A stretch of 64,000 bases of DNA. Origin: CAZLDI01 sp964558415. GTDB lineage: Bacteria > Chloroflexota > Dehalococcoidia > SM23-28-2 > RBG-16-64-32. The DNA lies in the NCBI GenBank assembly GCA_964558415.1, contig CAZLDI010000001.1:62001-126000 (forward strand). Direction: 5' to 3'. The notes beneath the pieces are model-generated. The model searched no databases, was not told where the DNA came from, and saw only the letters and a program-made list of their open reading frames with translations. The position numbers were made by a program, and so were the translations under genes. Below, in pieces: positions 8,421 through 17,033 of the stretch; position 1 is the first letter of the stretch; each line of letters starts with the position of its first letter.

Positions 8421-10148
8421 ATGGCCGACGGCGACCGCATCCTCCGCGTTGACATGACCTCGCAGACCGCTTCGTTTGATGCGTTCCCCGCCGACAGGAA
8501 GCTGCTGGGGGGACGCGCGCTCTCCGCGAAGATACTCCTCGAAGAGTGCGATCCCAAGTGCGACCCGCTGGGCGCGGACAACGTCCTGGTGATGGCGCCG
8601 GGGGTGCTCTCCGGCACTTCCGCCCCAACCTCGGGCCGCATCTCGATGGGCGGCAAGAGCCCGCTCACCAACGGCATCAAGGAGGCGAACTCCGGCGGCA
8701 ACCCGGGCCAGCACCTGATGAAGCTGAACATTCGCGCTATCGTCGTCAAGGGCAAGCCCACCGACCCGGAGCGGCGCTACGGGCTCGTGGTCAACGAGCA
8801 GGGAGCCAGAGTCGTCCCCGCGGACGAGTACAAGGGTCTCTGGAACTACGCCGCCTGTGAGAAGCTGCTGGCGAACTACCCGGCGACGGCTTCCGCCATC
8901 TGCATCGGGCCGGCCGGCGAGCTTCAGTTGAGGGGCGCCTCCATCCATTGCACAGACCAGGAGAAGCAGCGTCATCCCGCCAGGGCCGCCGCTCGTGGTG
9001 GACTCGGTGCGGTGATGGGCTCGAAGGGCCTCAAGTGGGTCGTGGTGGACCCCGCGCGGGCGCGCCCGCGGCAGCCCGCGGATGCGGCGGGTTTCAACGC
9101 GCTCGTGAAGAGCTTCAGCAAGGCGTACCTGGACGGCCCGAAGATCTTCAAGTACGGCACCTCGGCGATCCTCCCTACCGCCAACATGCTCAACACGCTG
9201 CCCTACAAGAACCGCACCGAGGGCCAGTCGCCGGACGCCGCAAATCTCGCGGGCATGAAGATCGTCGAAAGCTTCGAGACGCGCGGCGGCGGTATGCACA
9301 ACTGCATGACCGGGTGCATCGTGCAGTGCAGCAACGTCGTGCACGACGCGGGAGGAAGCTACCTGACCTCGGCGCTCGAGTTCGAGACGCTCGCGATCCT
9401 CGGCTCCAACTGCGCGGTCGGTAAGTGGGAGGACGTGGCGGAGCTGGACAGGCTCTGCGACGAGATCGGCGTCGACACCATCGAAGCGGGCGCGGCGATA
9501 GCCGTGCTGATGGACGCGGGGCAGATGGAGTGGGGCAACGTGGAGGGGATGAAGAAGCTGCTGGCGGACATCGGCAGCGGGACGGAGCTCGGCACGACCG
9601 TCGGCAACGGCGCGGCGAGCGTCGGCAAGCGCTTCAACCACGCGCGCGTGCCGATTGTGAAGGGGCAGGCGGTGCCCGCCTGGGACCCGCGGCCGCTGAA
9701 GGCGACCGGGGTCACTTACGCGTCCAGCCCGATGGGAGCGGACCACACGGCCGGACTGGTCATCAACCCGGGCCTGCCGCCGGACCAGTTCGCGCGCGCC
9801 TCGCGGGAATCGCAGCTCGTGAACGCGGTCTGCGACTCGTCGGGCTTCTGCCAGTTCCTGCAGCCGTCGATCAACAACATCCGGGAGTTCTACGGCCTGT
9901 TCGTGGGCGAAGAGCTGACGCGGGAGCAGATCGCGGAGATCGGCTGGCAGTGCCTGGAGAACGAGTGGGAGTTCAACAAGCGGGCCGGACTGACCGAGGC
10001 GGACGACGACCTGCCGGCCTGCCTGCGCGAGGAAGGCGTTGGGCCGGGCGGGGTGATGAAGTTCGACGTCTCGGCGGACATCATCCGGCAGGCGAAGGTG
10101 AACGAGCCGTGGCGGGAAGAGATGTTCGCGATGAGGGCGACGGGGTAG
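8421..10148 (+). CDS. Tungsten-dependent aldehyde ferredoxin oxidoreductase family protein
   Basis: 575 residues. The N-terminal domain (RILRVDMTSQT, LLGGRALSA, APGVLSGTSAPTSGRISM) binds the tungstopterin in this family. A cysteine cluster CMTGCIVQC starts at about residue 295, and a later Cys in VCDSSGFCQF would complete a 4Fe-4S site. Aldehydes would be oxidised to carboxylates with ferredoxin reduction, or another W-enzyme reaction of the family. The spacing C-x3-C-x3-C differs by one residue from the C-x2-C-x3-C of classical AOR. No ferredoxin or molybdopterin gene is adjacent. The SD AGAAGGAG precedes the ATG. Confidence 0.9.
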   Translation: MADGDRILRVDMTSQTASFDAFPADRKLLGGRALSAKILLEECDPKCDPLGADNVLVMAPGVLSGTSAPTSGRISMGGKSPLTNGIKEANSGGNPGQHLMKLNIRAIVVKGKPTDPERRYGLVVNEQGARVVPADEYKGLWNYAACEKLLANYPATASAICIGPAGELQLRGASIHCTDQEKQRHPARAAARGGLGAVMGSKGLKWVVVDPARARPRQPADAAGFNALVKSFSKAYLDGPKIFKYGTSAILPTANMLNTLPYKNRTEGQSPDAANLAGMKIVESFETRGGGMHNCMTGCIVQCSNVVHDAGGSYLTSALEFETLAILGSNCAVGKWEDVAELDRLCDEIGVDTIEAGAAIAVLMDAGQMEWGNVEGMKKLLADIGSGTELGTTVGNGAASVGKRFNHARVPIVKGQAVPAWDPRPLKATGVTYASSPMGADHTAGLVINPGLPPDQFARASRESQLVNAVCDSSGFCQFLQPSINNIREFYGLFVGEELTREQIAEIGWQCLENEWEFNKRAGLTEADDDLPACLREEGVGPGGVMKFDVSADIIRQAKVNEPWREEMFAMRATG

Positions 10149-10167
10149 GGGGAGCCCTCACCCCCGG

Positions 10168-10193
10168 CCCCTCTCCCGTGCGCGGGCGAGGGG
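10168..10193. repeat. GC-rich hairpin repeat (CCCCTC/GAGGGG)
   Basis: CCCCTC and GAGGGG arms with an inner CCC/GGG pair lie just after the aldehyde oxidoreductase stop, preceded by CCCTCACCCCCGG. It may act as a transcript 3'-end structure. Confidence 0.6.
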
Positions 10194-10626
10194 AGATGAA
10201 GGTTGCGTGCGAAGGGGCGATCCGAGTGGGTCGCCCCTTTCGCTTTGGTCGTACCGGGTGATGTGGGGGTGCGAATCTGGTCGTTTTCCCGAATTAGTTC
10301 GGGTTAGGGCGGGTGCCTACGAAAGGGTTGAGGGCATTCTTTTGGTCGTTTTAGGTTTGGTCGTTTGGGCCGTTCCTCCGCGTTCCGGCCCTCGTTCGGG
10401 GTTGATTTCGCGGCGCCGCTCGTGACTGGGAATCGTTCTCGCCGGGGAGAGCTTGGCGCGGAGCGCGGGCCAGGCCTGGGTTGTTAAGATGCCACGCCTA
10501 CCGGCAGGCAGGCGATGAGGCCAAGGGAGGCCTTCCGGATAGAGGATAGCGGAAACGGACGGGAGGTCTAAGGGGGAAGTGGCACTGGGGCGCGATTTGA
10601 CATGTCGAAGACGTATGGCGTTGACC
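10194..10626. other. Intergenic stretch without a supported gene
   Basis: Between the aldehyde oxidoreductase hairpin and the BrnT-like operator. No open frame with an SD, promoter or recognisable protein was found on either strand. Confidence 0.5.
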
Positions 10627-10649
10627 ATTGTATACAACTTGTATACAAT
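10627..10649. promoter_or_regulatory. 23-bp perfect operator palindrome of the BrnT-like module
   Basis: ATTGTATACAA-C-TTGTATACAAT: 11-bp arms with a single central base, each arm itself containing GTATAC. It ends 17 bp before the TTG start of the first gene. It is very likely the autoregulatory site of the ribbon-helix-helix antitoxin. Confidence 0.75.
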
Positions 10650-10666
10650 TCGGGCTGGAGTGATTC

Positions 10667-10945
10667 TTGCGCATTGAGGCTATCGAGATCGATGACAATG
10701 TGTTGGACAAGATCGAATCGAAGCATGGAATCTCGATATCCGAGGCGAGACAAGCATCACTGTCACCCGAGCGGCATGTCCGGCGAGCAAGAGAGGGAAT
10801 ATACGTGGTGTTCAGCAGAACTGAGGCGGGACGCTACCTGGTCGTCGCTCTTGCCCATGCGGGTGCCGGCGTCTTCAAGGTCGTGACCGCGCGAGAGATG
10901 ACGCTGGCTGAGCGAAGGCTCTACCGCAAATCAAGAGGAGGTTAG
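10667..10945 (+). CDS. BrnT-like toxin
   Basis: 92 residues from TTG. The pattern IDDNVLDKIESKHGISISEA followed by YVVFSRTEAGRYLVVAL and VTAREMTLAERRLYRK matches the BrnT/RelE-like RNase fold (helix, central sheet, final Arg/Tyr-rich helix). The partner starts 2 nt after its stop. Toxin-first gene order is the usual brnT-brnA order. Assignment rests on pattern and context, so the family name is probable rather than certain. Confidence 0.7.
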   Translation: MRIEAIEIDDNVLDKIESKHGISISEARQASLSPERHVRRAREGIYVVFSRTEAGRYLVVALAHAGAGVFKVVTAREMTLAERRLYRKSRGG

Positions 10946-10947
10946 AC

Positions 10948-11193
10948 GTGGAAGACATCGAGAAGGCCGTTCAGCGAATCGAGGCCGGAGATGCCTGGCG
11001 CGAGGACGATGAGGTCGTGGAGCTGGAGGTGAAGCTGCCGCTGGACCACGTGATACCGGTGCGGCTATCGGCCGACAAATGGGACGCCGTGCGGCGTGAA
11101 GCGGCGGAGTTGGGCGTGGGCCCGACGACGCTCGCCCGCATGTGGATACTGGAGAAGCTACGCAGCGTGCGGGCTAGCCGCAAGTCGGCTTAG
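10948..11193 (+). CDS. Ribbon-helix-helix (CopG/BrnA-like) antitoxin
   Basis: 81 residues from GTG. The segment VIPVRLSADKWDAVRREAAELGV followed by GPTTLARMWILEKL is a typical RHH DNA-binding unit (short strand, two helices). The N-terminus is acidic (DDEVVELEVKLPLD) and could neutralise the basic toxin. It is co-transcribed with the upstream toxin, with the 23-bp palindrome as its likely operator. Confidence 0.72.
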   Translation: MEDIEKAVQRIEAGDAWREDDEVVELEVKLPLDHVIPVRLSADKWDAVRREAAELGVGPTTLARMWILEKLRSVRASRKSA

Positions 11194-11275
11194 GGTGGGT
11201 AGCTGCTCGTCCCTTTAGTGAGGCCGCGGGCATCGCGCGCGCCGGGACGGCAGCGGGGTTAACGCGTGTTTGGCG

Positions 11276-11304
11276 TTGACGAACCCGCGTGGCGGGTGTA
11301 GGCT
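11276..11304 (+). promoter_or_regulatory. Promoter of the first CSLREA protein, leaderless
   Basis: TTGACG, 17-nt spacer, TAGGCT, then exactly 9 nt to the ATG at 11314. The same promoter and start region is duplicated at 13328-13368. Confidence 0.65.
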
Positions 11305-11313
11305 GCGGGCACG

Positions 11314-13305
11314 ATGAACCGCTGGCTCGCGGTGGCCGTCGCGGTTGCCGCTATCGCTCTCATGTTCGCGAGGGACGCGCCGACCGCTTATGGGGCAACG
11401 TTCGCCGTCACAAAGACGGCAGATACGGCCGACGGTGTGTGTGACGCAGACTGTTCGCTGCGCGAGGCGATCATAGCAGCCAACGCCGCGCCCAGCGCGG
11501 ATACGATCACTGTGCCAGCCGGCACGTACGCGTTGAGCATCCCGGGAGCGGACGAGAACGCCGGCGCCACCGGTGACCTGGACATCACCGCCGCTCTAAC
11601 CATCAACGGCGTCGGCGCGGTCACCACGATTATCGACGGCGCCGATCTGGACAGGGTGTTTGATATCGGCTCTGGCGTTACTGCGGTGATCTCCGGACTG
11701 ACCATCCGGAACGGCACGTCCGTGGGGGGTCTCACCGGCGGCGGCGGCATCATCAACTTCGGCACCACCACCCTCATGAATAGCACTGTCAGCGCCAACT
11801 CGTCCCCGCACGGCGTCGGCGGCGGCGGTATCTACAACAGCAGCGGCACGCTCACCCTCGCGAACAGCACCGTCAGCAGCAACTCGACCATCGGCACCAG
11901 CAGCGGCGGCGGTATCCTTAACGGCGGGACGCTGACCCTCAACAGTAGCACCGTCAGCGGTAACTCGACCACCGGCCTCGGCGGCGGAATCTACCACGGC
12001 AGCGGCACGCTGACCCTCACGAACAGCACCGTCAGCGCCAACTCGTCCACCGGCGTCGCCGGCGGCGGCGGCATCATCAACTACGGCACCACCACCCTCA
12101 CAAACAGCACCGTCAGCGGGAACACGGCGGGATCGGGCCCCGGCAGCGGCTTCGGCGGCGGCATCGTCAACTACGGCAACACCACCCTCACGAGCAGCAC
12201 CGTCAGCGGAAACTCCACGGCGGGAGCCGGCGGCGGCATCTTCAACAGCAGCGGCATGACCACCGCCACGGTGACCGTCACGAACGGCACGATCAGCGGC
12301 AACGCGGCGGGAGCAAGCGGCGGTGGCGGCGTCTTCAACCTCAACGCCATACTCACCCTGACGAACAGCACCGTCAGCGGCAACTCGACCACGGGCCTCG
12401 GCGGCGGCATCCTGGCTTCTGGCGCCGAGGATATCAGGAACACCATCGTGGCGGGCAACGGTCCCCCCGGCGCCGACTGCAGCGGCGCCATCACCTCGGC
12501 CGGTCACAATCTGGACGGCGACGGCTCCTGCGGTCTCACAGGTCCCGGCGACCTGAGCAATGCAGACCCCATGCTCGGCTCCCTGGCCAACAACGGCGGT
12601 CCCACCAGAACCTATGCCTTGCTCCCCGGCAGCCCCGCCATCGACGCCGGCGACAATGTCGGCTGCCCTTTGACAGACCAGCGTGGCGCAGCGCGGCCCT
12701 TGGGTTCGGCCTGCGACATTGGGGCGTATGAGTTTGGCGACGCCGACGCTGACGGTATGGCGGACGCCAGTGACCCGAACGACGACAACGATATGCTCCT
12801 CGACACCACGGAGGCCGCATGCGGATCGAATCCGCTCTTTTCATCTTCTCTTCCCGAGCGTCTTGACGGTGTCTTCGCGACGGCGGACGACGACGGCGAC
12901 ACGCTGGTGGACGAACCGCTGCCGCCGGGCGCGGTGGCGTACGACTGCGACGGCGACGGGTTTGTGGGGACGAGCGAGATGCACGTGTTCTCGGCGGGCG
13001 GGACGGCGAACGACCAGGACGCGTGCGGGGGGACGGGGTGGCCGGCGGACCTGGTGCCGGGCGGGTTTCAGCCGAACGCGCTGAACATCCAGGACCTGGG
13101 GTCGTACGTGGCACCACTGCGGCGGTTGAATACGTCGCTGGGCGATGCGGGCTATGACGTGCGCTGGGACTTGATACCGGGGACGGTGTTTGGGGAGACG
13201 ATTAACATCGCGGACATGGGGGCGTTCTTCTCGGGGGCGACGGGGTTTCCGCCGATGCTGGGGGCGCAGCGGGCGTACAACCACGTGTGCCCGTGGGCGC
13301 CTTAG
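11314..13305 (+). CDS. Secreted CSLREA / beta-helix protein with C-terminal EF-hand and dockerin-like module
   Basis: 663 residues. A signal peptide (LAVAVAVAAIALMF...) is followed by a CSLREA element (CDADCSLREAIIAANAA). About ten imperfect Gly/Asn/Ser/Thr repeats of the type LTNSTVSGNST and GGGI follow, as in right-handed beta-helices with the choice-of-anchor Q domain. The last 180 residues hold TSP3-like Asp repeats (DADADGMADASDPND), a canonical EF-hand loop (DCDGDGFVGTSE), and two dockerin-like segments (NIQDLGSYVAPLRRLNT; INIADMGAFF) before the terminal CPWAP. It is probably a Ca2+-stabilised surface adhesin. The C-terminal module recurs in the next two large genes. Confidence 0.85.
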   Translation: MNRWLAVAVAVAAIALMFARDAPTAYGATFAVTKTADTADGVCDADCSLREAIIAANAAPSADTITVPAGTYALSIPGADENAGATGDLDITAALTINGVGAVTTIIDGADLDRVFDIGSGVTAVISGLTIRNGTSVGGLTGGGGIINFGTTTLMNSTVSANSSPHGVGGGGIYNSSGTLTLANSTVSSNSTIGTSSGGGILNGGTLTLNSSTVSGNSTTGLGGGIYHGSGTLTLTNSTVSANSSTGVAGGGGIINYGTTTLTNSTVSGNTAGSGPGSGFGGGIVNYGNTTLTSSTVSGNSTAGAGGGIFNSSGMTTATVTVTNGTISGNAAGASGGGGVFNLNAILTLTNSTVSGNSTTGLGGGILASGAEDIRNTIVAGNGPPGADCSGAITSAGHNLDGDGSCGLTGPGDLSNADPMLGSLANNGGPTRTYALLPGSPAIDAGDNVGCPLTDQRGAARPLGSACDIGAYEFGDADADGMADASDPNDDNDMLLDTTEAACGSNPLFSSSLPERLDGVFATADDDGDTLVDEPLPPGAVAYDCDGDGFVGTSEMHVFSAGGTANDQDACGGTGWPADLVPGGFQPNALNIQDLGSYVAPLRRLNTSLGDAGYDVRWDLIPGTVFGETINIADMGAFFSGATGFPPMLGAQRAYNHVCPWAP

Positions 13306-13306
13306 C

Positions 13307-13325
13307 GTCAGGCTGAGAGCCTGAC
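13307..13325. repeat. Hairpin repeat after the first CSLREA gene
   Basis: GTCAGGCT-gag-AGCCTGAC, one nucleotide after the stop codon. It covaries with the copy after ppdK. Confidence 0.75.
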
Positions 13326-13327
13326 CG

Positions 13328-13356
13328 TTGACGCGCCCGGGCGGCGGGTGTAGATT
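13328..13356 (+). promoter_or_regulatory. Duplicated CSLREA-type promoter
   Basis: TTGACG, 17-nt spacer, TAGATT, then 9 nt to an ATG at 13366. Sequence around it (GGCGGGTGTAG, GCGGGCACGATG) matches the promoter at 11276, so the segment was copied. Confidence 0.65.
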
Positions 13357-13365
13357 GCGGGCACG

Positions 13366-13536
13366 ATGCGGCTGCGATCACCCAGTGTAATTTTCGTGGT
13401 GGCGGTAGGAGGCGTCGATATACCCGTGACTTCGGGGGCGTTCCTTGATCCTTGCGGGTCGGAACGGATATCTCGTTGCCCTTCGGGGTTTGCTACGTCT
13501 TCTTGTCGGTCTAGTCTGAGAATACTCCGTGCGTGA
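13366..13536 (+). pseudogene. Truncated start of a lost secreted-protein gene
   Basis: A 56-codon open frame behind the duplicated CSLREA promoter. It begins with a signal-like stretch (MRLRSPSVIFVVAVGGV) but then loses any family pattern and stops inside the start of the next gene. The simplest reading is the 5' remnant of a further CSLREA-type gene whose body was replaced. A functional small peptide cannot be excluded. Confidence 0.5.
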
Positions 13537-14350
13537 TTCCTGGTGGCTCAAGTTCAAGCGGGCTCAACGACACATGGTAGAACTCCGGCGCATGGCCCGC
13601 CACTACGCTGAGAGCAATCCGTATGAGGTCGTCCGTATCAGAGAGCCAAAGGGAAAGGGCAACCGCTGGCGATATCGAATCACTCTCGACTCTACTGATC
13701 CGATGCTGGCTATGGCGCTCGGTGACTTCGTGCATAACCTCCGCACGGCCCTCGATCATGTCGTTGTCGCGTGTGCTCCACCACGGGACCGCAAGGCGGT
13801 CAGCTTCCCCGTCGCGTACGAAAACGTGTGGGTGAAAGACCCAAGGGGTCATTACGTTCATCCAGACACGGAAAGGCGGGACGAGTACGGCCGGATTGCC
13901 CGGATACTCCCTTTCGGTGCCTTCGCCGTTATCGAAGGGGCGCAGCCATACCGCAGTGATAGGGCGGCCTATCAGATCATTGGCATCGTGAGCCGCCTCG
14001 AAAACACGGATAAGCATCGAAAGCTCATCGCCGTGGGGACGGGCGTCGAAGATGGCATCATTCGCTTTCGCTATAGGGATGCGGTCTTAATGGAGGAACG
14101 GTTCTTTGGGCAGAAGTTTCTGAAGCACGATACAGAGATCTTTAGCATCGGGGCGCCTCGCCCCGGCTACATCGACGAATCCGAACTGGAGATGGAAGTT
14201 AGCGGCACCGCATCGATACACATCCAAGTAACTGGGATAGACGGGGGCAAAGATTTGTTTACTCTCCCGCTTCGCGGCTTTCTGGTGCGAGCGCTCAGCG
14301 ACACGCGACATTTGCTGAAGAGACTGGAAGACTTCGTCGTCCGCGCTTAG
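13529..14350 (+). CDS. Hypothetical protein, 273 residues
   Basis: Not recognised by name. GTG start. The central motif LGDFVHNLRTALDHVVVAC resembles a widespread family of uncharacterised bacterial proteins with a D.xHNLRxALDHL signature, followed by FPVAYE. There is no signal or membrane span. Codon use is less GC-biased than in the neighbours, and it lies directly on the remnant of a lost gene, consistent with acquisition by insertion. Confidence 0.65.
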   Translation: MRDSWWLKFKRAQRHMVELRRMARHYAESNPYEVVRIREPKGKGNRWRYRITLDSTDPMLAMALGDFVHNLRTALDHVVVACAPPRDRKAVSFPVAYENVWVKDPRGHYVHPDTERRDEYGRIARILPFGAFAVIEGAQPYRSDRAAYQIIGIVSRLENTDKHRKLIAVGTGVEDGIIRFRYRDAVLMEERFFGQKFLKHDTEIFSIGAPRPGYIDESELEMEVSGTASIHIQVTGIDGGKDLFTLPLRGFLVRALSDTRHLLKRLEDFVVRA

Positions 14351-14431
14351 CTCACACCAGGTCACGCGGTCCGCATCACAATCGTCTTGTCCAGTCAAGG
14401 GATACTTACCACTGTTTCAAGATGATTGTCT

Positions 14432-14459
14432 TTGAGGTATAGACACCGCGTGGTAGACT
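14432..14459 (+). promoter_or_regulatory. Promoter candidate before the propeller protein
   Basis: TTGAGG, 16-nt spacer, TAGACT. The start would fall at the ATG of a six-residue leader ORF at 14470. Confidence 0.5.
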
Positions 14460-14469
14460 CTTCACCACG

Positions 14470-14490
14470 ATGCGAAGTACCCGGCATTAG
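14470..14490 (+). CDS. Six-residue leader ORF
   Basis: ATG-CGA-AGT-ACC-CGG-CAT-TAG begins 10 nt after the -10 box and stops 2 nt before the GTG of the next frame. It could be a leaderless leader peptide coupling translation to the propeller gene, or the chance remains of a copied start region. Confidence 0.35.
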   Translation: MRSTRH

Positions 14491-14513
14491 CCGTGCTTCC
14501 GGACGGATCCGCG

Positions 14514-17000
14514 ATGACCAAGAAGCTGCCAATATTGCTGCTGTTTGCATCCATGGCGTTATTAGTGCTCGTTGCTAACGAGCCAGCAGAGGCGCACCTC
14601 ACCTTGAGTGGCGATGACGGTTACATTTGGAGTGGGAATTGTGGCACTACCACTCGAAATCAGCCTGTGAATTTGATCTTCTCGGGGGTCACGTACGAGT
14701 CCGAGTTGGTCGCGCTGATGGGCGCTATCTTGCCGAATTGGAGCATTCACGGCGGAACCGACTTTAACTTCTCGCAGGATAATAAGGCGCTCTGCTCACA
14801 GCAGGACTTACATCTGGCCACCGGCCCAGCTACTGATCCTATTTTTTGCAATGATCGAGATCACATCAGGCTGAAGCAAGGTCATGGGTGGGACTCAATA
14901 TACGGGCGGTACTACTTGGGGGCGGTCCATCACGACACTTGTTGCCCCATTCCCCTATCACCGGATTTTCACCATGGAGAACTGTTCAACGAGACCAGAG
15001 ACGTAATCGCCAATGCTTTCCGTGCCGCCGGGTACCCCGTCACGTATATCGATGCAGATAACGAGTTGTTCGCGGAACAGGCTCAGACCGACGCGTACTG
15101 CGGACCTGATCGCGGCGACGGTAACGTCGCCGCGATCTGGAGCAAGACCCAACGTGTGAGCGTAGACAGCGCGGGGAGTGAGGGAAACGGCGGCGTCAGC
15201 CCTTACTCGGTGCCTTCATTTAGCGCGGACGCCCGATACGTCACGTTTGACTCCGACGCCACAAACATGGTACCGCAAGACACTAACGGCTACCATGACG
15301 TCTTCGTGCACGATCGCTTAACGGGCACCACCGAGAGGGCGAGCTTGAGTAGCATAGGAAGCCAGACCAACGGAGGCAGCTATGACCCCGTCATCAGCGC
15401 GGACGGCCGCTACGTCGCATTCGAGTCCGTCGCTTCCAATCTCGGCGCGACCAGCAGTAACGGTTATCTGCACATCTATGTCCACGACCGCCAGACGCAT
15501 ATAACCGAGAGAGTCAGCGTAAACAGCGCAGGTACCCAAGCCAACGCCGGTGGTTATGGGCCCGTAATCAGTGCAGACGGCCGCTACGTGGCGTTTGACT
15601 CCGAGGCCTCGAACCTTGTGGCGGGAGACACGAATTCATGCGACTTTCCTATCGGGCCGACATGCTACGACGTTTTCTTACGTGATCGCCAGACAGGTAC
15701 CACGGAGCGGGTGAGCGTGAGCGGCGTGGAGAGCCAGGCTAACGATAACAGCGGAGATCCGGCGATCAGCGCCGACGGCCGCTATGTCGCCTTTTCATCC
15801 GGCGCTACAAATCTAGTCTCTGGGGACACCAACGCCGCCTCCGACGTCTTCGTACGTGACCGCCAGGCCGGAGACACGGTGCGGGTTAGCGTGGACAGCG
15901 ATGGGGATCAGAATAGTAGCGATAGCTACGCTCCCCATATCGACGCTGATGGCCTACGCGTGGCATTTAGTGCCGAGGACTCCAATCTCATAGCTGGTGA
16001 TACCAATGGCTATACGGACGCGTTTGTCCACGACCGCTTCTCGGGTATCACAGAGGCGGTTAGCGTTTCTAATGACGGTAATCTTGGTGATGGCTACAGC
16101 TATGCCTATGGGATTAGCGGAGACGGAAGATACGTGACTATCGAGTCAGCCGCTCAGAATCTTGTTCCCGTAGAGGTGGGTTTTGATAATTATTTCGACG
16201 TCTTTGTACGCGACCGCCTAACGAACATAACCGCGAGGGTCAGCGTGAACGGCGCGGGCGATCAAGGCAACGATCACAGTTACCAACCGGCGATCGACAG
16301 CAGCGGCCGCTACGTCGGATTTAAGTCCTGGTCGGCGTCGAATCTTGTTCCAGGCGACACGAACGGTTCCTGTGAGGGTCCCTCCTGGGGCTGCGTGGAC
16401 GTTTTCGTCCGCGATCTCGGTGACGGCGACACCGACGGTCAGTGGGATCCGTTCGACGTCGACGCAGACAGCGACGGCGATCGAGTCTTCGATCCGACCG
16501 AAAGCAAGTGCGGCTCTGACCCGCTCTCCGCCGCCTCCATCCCCGAACGCGTTGACCTGCCCGCGGATGATGACGGGGATGCGCTGGTGGACGAGGCGCT
16601 ACCGCCTGGCTCGCAGGCCTACGACTGCGACGGGGACGGGTTCGTGGGGATGAGCGAGATGCACGTGTTCTCGGCGGGCGGGACGGCGAACGACCAGGAC
16701 GCGTGTGGGGGGACGGGGTGGCCGGCGGACCTGGTGCCGGGCGGGTTCCAGCCGAACGCGCTGAACATCCAGGACCTGGGTTCGTACATCGCGCCGCTGC
16801 GGCGGTTGAATACGTCGCTGGGCGACGCGGGATTCGACGTACGCTGGGATATCGTGCCGGGAAACAGCGCGCTGCCGAAGACGCTCAATATCGTCGACCT
16901 GGGGGCGTTCTTCTCGGGGGCGACGGGGTTTCCGCCGATGCTGGGGGCGCAGCGGGCGTACAACCGCGTGTGCCCGTGGGCGCCTTGGAGGTCAGGCTGA
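14514..17000 (+). CDS. Secreted seven-bladed beta-propeller protein with the shared C-terminal module
   Basis: 828 residues from ATG 14514, giving signal peptide TKKLPILLLFASMALLVLV; GTG 14493 is an alternative start. After an unrecognised Cys-rich N-terminal domain of about 200 residues come seven repeats of about 58 residues. Each has SADGRYVAFxS, NLVxGDTN, DVFVxDRxTG and TERVSV, the TolB/PD40 pattern, so one complete seven-blade propeller. The tail has TSP3-like Asp repeats, the EF-hand DCDGDGFVGMSE and dockerin-like NIQDLGSYIAPLRRLNT and NIVDLGAFF. The usual CPWAP end is extended by WRSG because the stop codon has become TGG. Confidence 0.85.
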   Translation: MTKKLPILLLFASMALLVLVANEPAEAHLTLSGDDGYIWSGNCGTTTRNQPVNLIFSGVTYESELVALMGAILPNWSIHGGTDFNFSQDNKALCSQQDLHLATGPATDPIFCNDRDHIRLKQGHGWDSIYGRYYLGAVHHDTCCPIPLSPDFHHGELFNETRDVIANAFRAAGYPVTYIDADNELFAEQAQTDAYCGPDRGDGNVAAIWSKTQRVSVDSAGSEGNGGVSPYSVPSFSADARYVTFDSDATNMVPQDTNGYHDVFVHDRLTGTTERASLSSIGSQTNGGSYDPVISADGRYVAFESVASNLGATSSNGYLHIYVHDRQTHITERVSVNSAGTQANAGGYGPVISADGRYVAFDSEASNLVAGDTNSCDFPIGPTCYDVFLRDRQTGTTERVSVSGVESQANDNSGDPAISADGRYVAFSSGATNLVSGDTNAASDVFVRDRQAGDTVRVSVDSDGDQNSSDSYAPHIDADGLRVAFSAEDSNLIAGDTNGYTDAFVHDRFSGITEAVSVSNDGNLGDGYSYAYGISGDGRYVTIESAAQNLVPVEVGFDNYFDVFVRDRLTNITARVSVNGAGDQGNDHSYQPAIDSSGRYVGFKSWSASNLVPGDTNGSCEGPSWGCVDVFVRDLGDGDTDGQWDPFDVDADSDGDRVFDPTESKCGSDPLSAASIPERVDLPADDDGDALVDEALPPGSQAYDCDGDGFVGMSEMHVFSAGGTANDQDACGGTGWPADLVPGGFQPNALNIQDLGSYIAPLRRLNTSLGDAGFDVRWDIVPGNSALPKTLNIVDLGAFFSGATGFPPMLGAQRAYNRVCPWAPWRSG

Positions 17001-17019
17001 GAGCCTGACCTCCAAGGCG
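16981..17019. repeat. 18-bp perfect hairpin overlapping the 3' end of the propeller gene
   Basis: The GTCAGGCT-gag-AGCCTGAC hairpin is extended here by ten further pairs (CGCCTTGGAG with CTCCAAGGCG). The left arm is coding sequence, so the pairing includes the last codons and the TGA. Confidence 0.8.
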
Positions 17020-17033
17020 AAGGCGGGGTGGCT

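Noticed and set aside
11700..12420. Regularly spaced repeats that could suggest a CRISPR or tandem satellite
   Set aside because: The repeats are in frame, imperfect and encode the Asn/Ser/Gly coils of a beta-helix (NSTVSGN type). No constant repeat with unique spacers is present.
14960..16400. WD/PD40-like repeats as separate short genes
   Set aside because: All seven units are in one continuous frame with a signal peptide and form one propeller.
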